Below, in pieces: positions 63,771 to 64,000 of a stretch of 64,000 nucleotides of DNA (within the stretch, counting starts at the first letter, position 1; each line of letters begins with the position of its first letter). Both the position numbers and the translations under genes were made by a program. The notes beneath the pieces were generated by a model, which worked only from the letters and a program-made list of their open reading frames with translations, had not been told where the DNA came from and did no database searches. The DNA comes from Prorocentrum cordatum (Eukaryota > Sar > Dinophyceae > Prorocentrales > Prorocentraceae), in the NCBI GenBank assembly GCA_963575745.1, contig CAUYUJ010003392.1:218501-282500 (forward strand). Reading direction: 5' to 3'.

Positions 63771-63821
63771 AGGACGGGCATGAGGAATCGCGACTCTGGG
63801 GCTACCGCCACTCCCTCTTCC

Positions 63822-63910
63822 AGGGTGCGCTCTGACGCAGAATTTCGAGGCGAATCCCGGCGGTGGCGACGAGGGCCTCCCGGGAGGCCCCCGAGCGGCG
63901 AAACAAAACA
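63822..63910 (+). repeat. Fam11 repeat, copy 3
   Basis: CAGGGTGCGCTCTGACGCAG, AATTTCGAGGCGAATCCCGG and GGCGACGAGGGCCTCCCGGG match 26,030 and 42,818. Confidence 0.5.
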
Positions 63911-64000
63911 AGGCAGCGCAGGCGGCATCGGCAGCGGAGGAGGCGGGCCGCGAAGATCTTCGCGCCCTCGTGGCCGCGCCTGCTCCGCCCGACAGAAACC

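Overview
The window looks like nuclear DNA of a dinoflagellate: GC-rich, very gene-poor, full of short inverted-repeat elements, minisatellites and long (CCT)n/(GGA)n, (CA)n and (CAT)n tracts. Its only well-supported protein-coding unit is a retroelement whose ORFs resemble, from memory, a family very abundant in dinoflagellate gene predictions. The genus cannot be fixed from sequence alone. No rRNA, tRNA, spliced-leader gene, CRISPR array or conventional host gene could be supported.

The central feature is a 6.1-kb retroelement at 55,068-61,170, read on the minus strand. It has ORF0 (small, Cys/Pro/Gly-rich, one membrane-like helix), ORF1 (Gag-position, 477 aa) and ORF2 (1231 codons: reverse transcriptase, RNase H, a middle region whose better reading lies in another frame, and a methyltransferase-like domain). 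ORF1 stop and ORF2 start overlap as ATGA. The ends form the split-direct-repeat order A1-ORFs-B1-A2-B2 known from PAT/Ngaro-type tyrosine-recombinase (DIRS-order) retroelements. A1/A2 are 78 bases with one difference, B1/B2 are 136 identical bases, and the A and B ends share a CT dinucleotide that fits a recombinase crossover site.

The rest is a mosaic of small non-autonomous elements recognisable because several copies lie in the window. Names used here: Fam1 (ends with TCGGGC..GTCC; 1.1, 7.3, 13.3, 43.1, 49.9 kb); Fam2 (GATGCATCGGC core, 4-base target duplications; 7.4, 43.2, 50.3, 50.5, 53.2 kb); Fam3 (ATCGCTCGGACGT inverted ends; 9.1, 43.6, 45.1, 61.8 kb); Fam4 (CAGTCGGGGCG ends flanked by TA; 9.4, 41.8 kb); Fam5 (about 50-base inverted ends; 6.9, 8.5, 14.3 kb); Fam6 (CCAGGACGAGGA ends; 8.3, 9.3, 15.0, 45.0 kb); Fam7 (long hairpin, 5-base duplications; 10.5, 27.0, 38.5, 42.0 kb); Fam8 (CTAGAACC hairpin beside microsatellites; 18.5, 20.9, 48.2 kb); Fam9 (17.6, 63.1 kb); Fam10 (15.2, 25.8, 44.3 kb); Fam11 (26.0, 42.8, 63.8 kb); Fam12 (7.1, 43.0, 46.7 kb); Fam13 (GGCGGCGACGG minisatellite; 24.3, 41.4, 53.5 kb); Fam14 (GGCC/TCTTGG-rich repeat, dispersed and amplified into a 385-base tandem array at 21.0-22.6 kb). 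Several are nested (Fam4 in Fam6, Fam7 in Fam4, Fam2 in Fam1, Fam3 in Fam6, an unnamed element in Fam7), which gives a relative insertion order.

One further stretch, minus strand 17,717-18,510, reads like protein across a frame break and may be a decayed coding remnant. Most other long open frames are by-products of high GC content or of trinucleotide repeats.
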